From positions 563,428 to 627,427 of the forward strand of contig NW_017962913.1 of NCBI RefSeq assembly GCF_001661345.1: a stretch of 64,000 bases of DNA, written 5' to 3'. Origin of the DNA: Ascoidea rubescens DSM 1968. Its lineage: Eukaryota > Ascomycota > Saccharomycetes > Ascoideales > Ascoideaceae. Shown here piece after piece: positions 61,004 to 64,000 of this stretch. Below the pieces are notes generated by a model, which ran no database searches, was not told the DNA's origin, and was given only the letters and a program-made list of their open reading frames with translations. Position 1 is the stretch's first letter. Every line of letters starts with the position of its first letter. A program made the translations under genes and the position numbers.

Positions 61004-64000
61004 AAAAGTGTTAAAGTAAAATATTAAAGTAAAATAGGAATAATTATTTGGAAGGAAAAAATTAGTGTTGATGTTAATGCTAATGCTAATGTTAATGTTA
61101 GCGCAGTAAAGGTTGTAATGGTTGTAATGGCAGTAAAGGTAGTAAAGATAGTAGCAGTGGTAATGAATAATGATAATAATTGAAGTAATTTAAGCAATCG
61201 AAATAGTAGATGGAGTTTAAGTTTATTGTACTTTTATTGTACTTTTATCATGCTTTGGTATTATTTTCATGTATGAGATAGTTGAGAAAAATATCCCCAG
61301 TTAAATTTTGATTGCGAAAAGATTGGAATTATTGAAAAAAACCATTTAGAATTATTGAAAAGTTAATTAGAATTATTGGAAAAGAGCATTTGAATTTTAC
61401 TAAAAATATTTGAGAATATTTCGAAATGTTTAAATTTAGTTGAAATTAATTGAAGCTAATTAGAATTGAATAAAAATTGAAAGGAAAAAACATAAAAATT
61501 ACTAAAATCATTAAGATTATAAAATTATAAAATTATAAAAGCCAAAAAAATCAAAAAAGCCAAAAAAGCCAAAAGATCCAAAAAATTTAAAACTTTGAAT
61601 ATTGTTAATGTTGATAATAAAAGTTTAAATAGAATAGGTGAAAAATTGTAAAAAGTTGTGAAGAGATATGAAAAAATATGGATCTTTTGTTTTTAAAAAA
61701 TATAAATATTTATAAATAAATTTAAAGGATATGTATAGAGTTGGGAAAATTAGTGGAAATTAGTGGAAAATAGTTCAAAGAAAAAAATGTTCAAGTGAGT
61801 AAGCACAACTTTAAGCAGAGGAAGAAGTTTAAGAGCAGGTAATAGCAAAGAAAAGTTAGAAAAAAAATAGAGTTAGAGGAAAATAACAGTGAAAGAAGTA
61901 ATTGAACAGGAGAAGAGAGGAAAAAGAAAGGAGAAATAAAAAGAGTAAAGAGTATAAGAAGGACGAGAAGGATGAGAAGAGTAAAAGGAATGAGAGGAAT
62001 GATGTGGAAATGGGATTGAATGGAGTGGATTGAAGAAGGGTGTTTAATATAATTTTGATTGAATCGAATTGAATTGAAATTATATTGAAATTGGATTTGA
62101 ATTGGATTTGAATTGGATTTGAAGTCGAAATTAAGATTTGGATTTAAGATTTGAAGTTAAATTTTGAAATGTGGTATAAAAGATGAATAAACTGGGGGAA
62201 AATTGTTTTTTTGAAAAAAATAGTTAACGAATTAATATAACGAAAATCAACCCAACAACAAGATTATTTGCAATTTGGAATTTACTGAATAAATTGTAAA
62301 TAAATAATTATGAAATTTTTAGTTTTTTAGTGGAAAGCAAAAAGATGTGAAGAAGAATCATTTGCTATTATTTGCTATTATTTGCTATTATTTGCTAGAA
62401 TTATTTGGGATATTATTTTGTGGATCCCTGTAACAATCAACATTTGTTTTAGAAAATGGGCCATAAACATAAAGAATGAGAAGGCAAAGTGGGAATAGGA
62501 AAAGATGGGATTTAAGGATAAAAACGAAAGGTGTGAAGAGGATTTAATGATAGAATAGAGGCAAGGAGTCTAAAGGAGTAATTTCATTAAAGGAGTAAGG
62601 TAAGAATAGAGTAAGAATAGAATGAAAAGTGGACGTGAGATATAGATGAAATATAAATACGGTAGTCATAGAAAAGGGCGAGTGTTAATTAACGCATGTC
62701 TTAATTTATTTTATGACAGGTTAATAAAGGATGGATCGAACAAGCTATGAAATAAAAGAGAAAAAGGGTATAAAAGAAGAAATAGAAGAGGATTGAATGG
62801 GGATTGGATGGGGATAAAATGAGGATTGAATGAGGATAAAATAAGAGATTGTGTGAAGAAGGATAATGGAAAAGGTTCCAAAAGGAGGAAGAAATTGATG
62901 AGAAGAGGGAAAAAGCACAGAATAGGTAAAAGAGAAAAGCAAAAGCAAAAGCAAAAGCAAAAGCAAAAGCAAAAGCAAAAGAAAAAGCAAAAGAAAAAGA
63001 AAAAGAAAAAGAAAAGGAGTTGGTGAGTGAGAGATTGTGTGAGCATAATGGGTAAAAAACACAAGATCAGTCAAAAACAAAAGAGCAAAGGAGTAGCAGT
63101 AGTAATAGTGATAGAGGAAAGGTAAAACAAGGGAAAACTGGACAAAGGAAAGTGGGTCAGTGAATAAGAGAAAGAAGAATGGGAATAAGTATGTAATAAG
63201 TATATAATAAGTATATAATAAGTATATGGCAAATATATAGTAATCGTATAGTAAGCGTATAGTAAGAGATGTATGATAAAATTCAAGATATTAATGATTT
63301 CATTTTTAAAATTGATTCTAAAATTATTGAATTATGTTAGATTATTATATTAGAATAAATTAGAATGAATTAAAATAAAATAAAATAAAATAAAATAAAA
63401 TAAAATAAAATAATTTTGAATAACATTAAATGAAACTTAGTCAGGTAATGGAAAATTAGTTTTGGTATTAGACTGAAAAAGAGAAGGATATATAATAAAA
63501 GAACATAAAGTGGTCAAATAGATGAGAGAGAACTACCATATAACAGAAAAAAAGTGAGTAGAAGTGAAAAGACAAAAGCACAACGAATAAAGGACGAAAA
63601 AAAGCAGAGAGGACTATTAAAGGGTAGTAAAATAGAATAAATGAGTACAAAAAGTGAGAAACAAATTGATAAAAGAGTTTAAGATTTATTGAGAGTAAGA
63701 AAGTTTAAGATTTGAGTATGGGAATACGAGTGATAGATGTAAAAATTGTTTGATGTGTTAGATATTATTTTGGGACAGTGGGATAGGATAAGATAGGAAG
63801 GAAGAATAAAAGAAAGAATGAAAGAAAGAATAAAAAAAAGATATAAGGAAAGTAAAAAGCTGGAGGTAAAGGTGATTGCGAGTAAAAGATGGCATGGATA
63901 AGAAATATGAAGATGATTATAAGGTTGGTGAAATATTGGAAATAGAGTTATTTGATATGGCGTATGTAAAAAATAAGTGAATATGAAATGAAATTAAAAA
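60399..64000. other. 3.6-kb gene-free, purine-skewed region with simple repeats
   Basis: No credible ORF, tRNA or known element was found. The + strand is rich in A and G and nearly free of C for kilobases (for example 61981-62040 has none and 62041-62160 has two). Read toward the Asn-rich gene on the minus strand it is therefore pyrimidine-rich. Simple repeats: TTTATTAG (about 60547-60622), GAAAAT then AAAT (about 60927-61003), TTTGCTATTA (62360-62397), AAAGCA/AAAGAA (about 62936-63015), AATAAGTATAT (about 63186-63240) and AAAAT (about 63372-63412). A TATATA at 60507-60512 lies about 110 bp before the gene start. The region may be an unusually long promoter or 5' leader; this is inference. 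Confidence 0.5.

Noticed and set aside
62711-63080. Phe/Leu/Ser-rich minus-strand ORFs in the gene-free region
   Set aside because: Direct translations of AAAGCA/AAAGAA and purine-rich repeats, with no protein-like pattern.

Overview
The window is nuclear DNA of a budding yeast (Saccharomycotina). The evidence is high AT content, compact intron-poor genes, Asn/Ser-rich low-complexity tracts inside conserved proteins, and a gene set that reads as a list of yeast orthologues (UTP21, VPS39/VAM6, ISW2, DPB4, SCS7, CRN1, MGR2, SEC62, ATG18, TRA1). CTG codons at conserved hydrophobic positions read sensibly as leucine, so nothing here points to CUG-Ser reassignment. The genus is not identified. No virus-like element, transposon, rRNA gene or CRISPR array was seen.

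Layout. 0-6 kb: UTP21 N-terminus (minus, cut by the window edge) diverges from a greatly enlarged VPS39/VAM6. 6-9.5 kb: an Asn-rich protein with a possible Gag1-like C-terminal domain, and an unrecognised coiled-coil protein. 9.8-15 kb: a ferric reductase, a THEM6-like thioesterase and an ELO fatty-acid elongase. 15-22 kb: a GC-rich island, an STP3/STP4-like zinc-finger gene and an ankyrin/RCC1/BTB protein (Btb3/IBtk type). 22.7-23.7 kb: a decayed leucine-rich-repeat gene. 24.7-32 kb: ISW2, ATL1 (alkyltransferase-like), a DUF89/ARMT1 phosphatase and DPB4. 32-43 kb: a NYV1-like R-SNARE, SCS7, CRN1, an unknown type I membrane protein, MGR2 (spliced), SEC62 and ATG18. 43.7-55.1 kb: TRA1. 55.4-60.4 kb: one or two membrane-protein ORFs, a degenerate intron-bearing tRNA-Leu-like sequence and an Asn-rich protein. 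60.4-64 kb: 3.6 kb without a gene, strikingly poor in C on the + strand.

Splicing matters for reading this window. Besides MGR2, three genes lack an in-frame ATG in their main ORF. Each can be given one by a tiny first exon: ISW2 (ATG alone, then GTATGT), CRN1 (five bases, ATGTC) and the Asn-rich gene at 60.4 kb (23 bases, then GTATGT, with an AACTAAC branch site). ORF-only annotation would miscall all three starts.

Functional links: ISW2 and DPB4 are subunits of the same yeast CHRAC/ISW2 complex and lie 2.4 kb apart. VPS39 (HOPS), the NYV1-like SNARE and ATG18 all act at the vacuole. ELO and SCS7 both supply fatty-acid parts of sphingolipids. Several intergenic promoters carry CACGTG (Cbf1-type) sites, in regular arrays in front of UTP21/VPS39 and ATG18/TRA1, and several are much more GC-rich than the genes around them.
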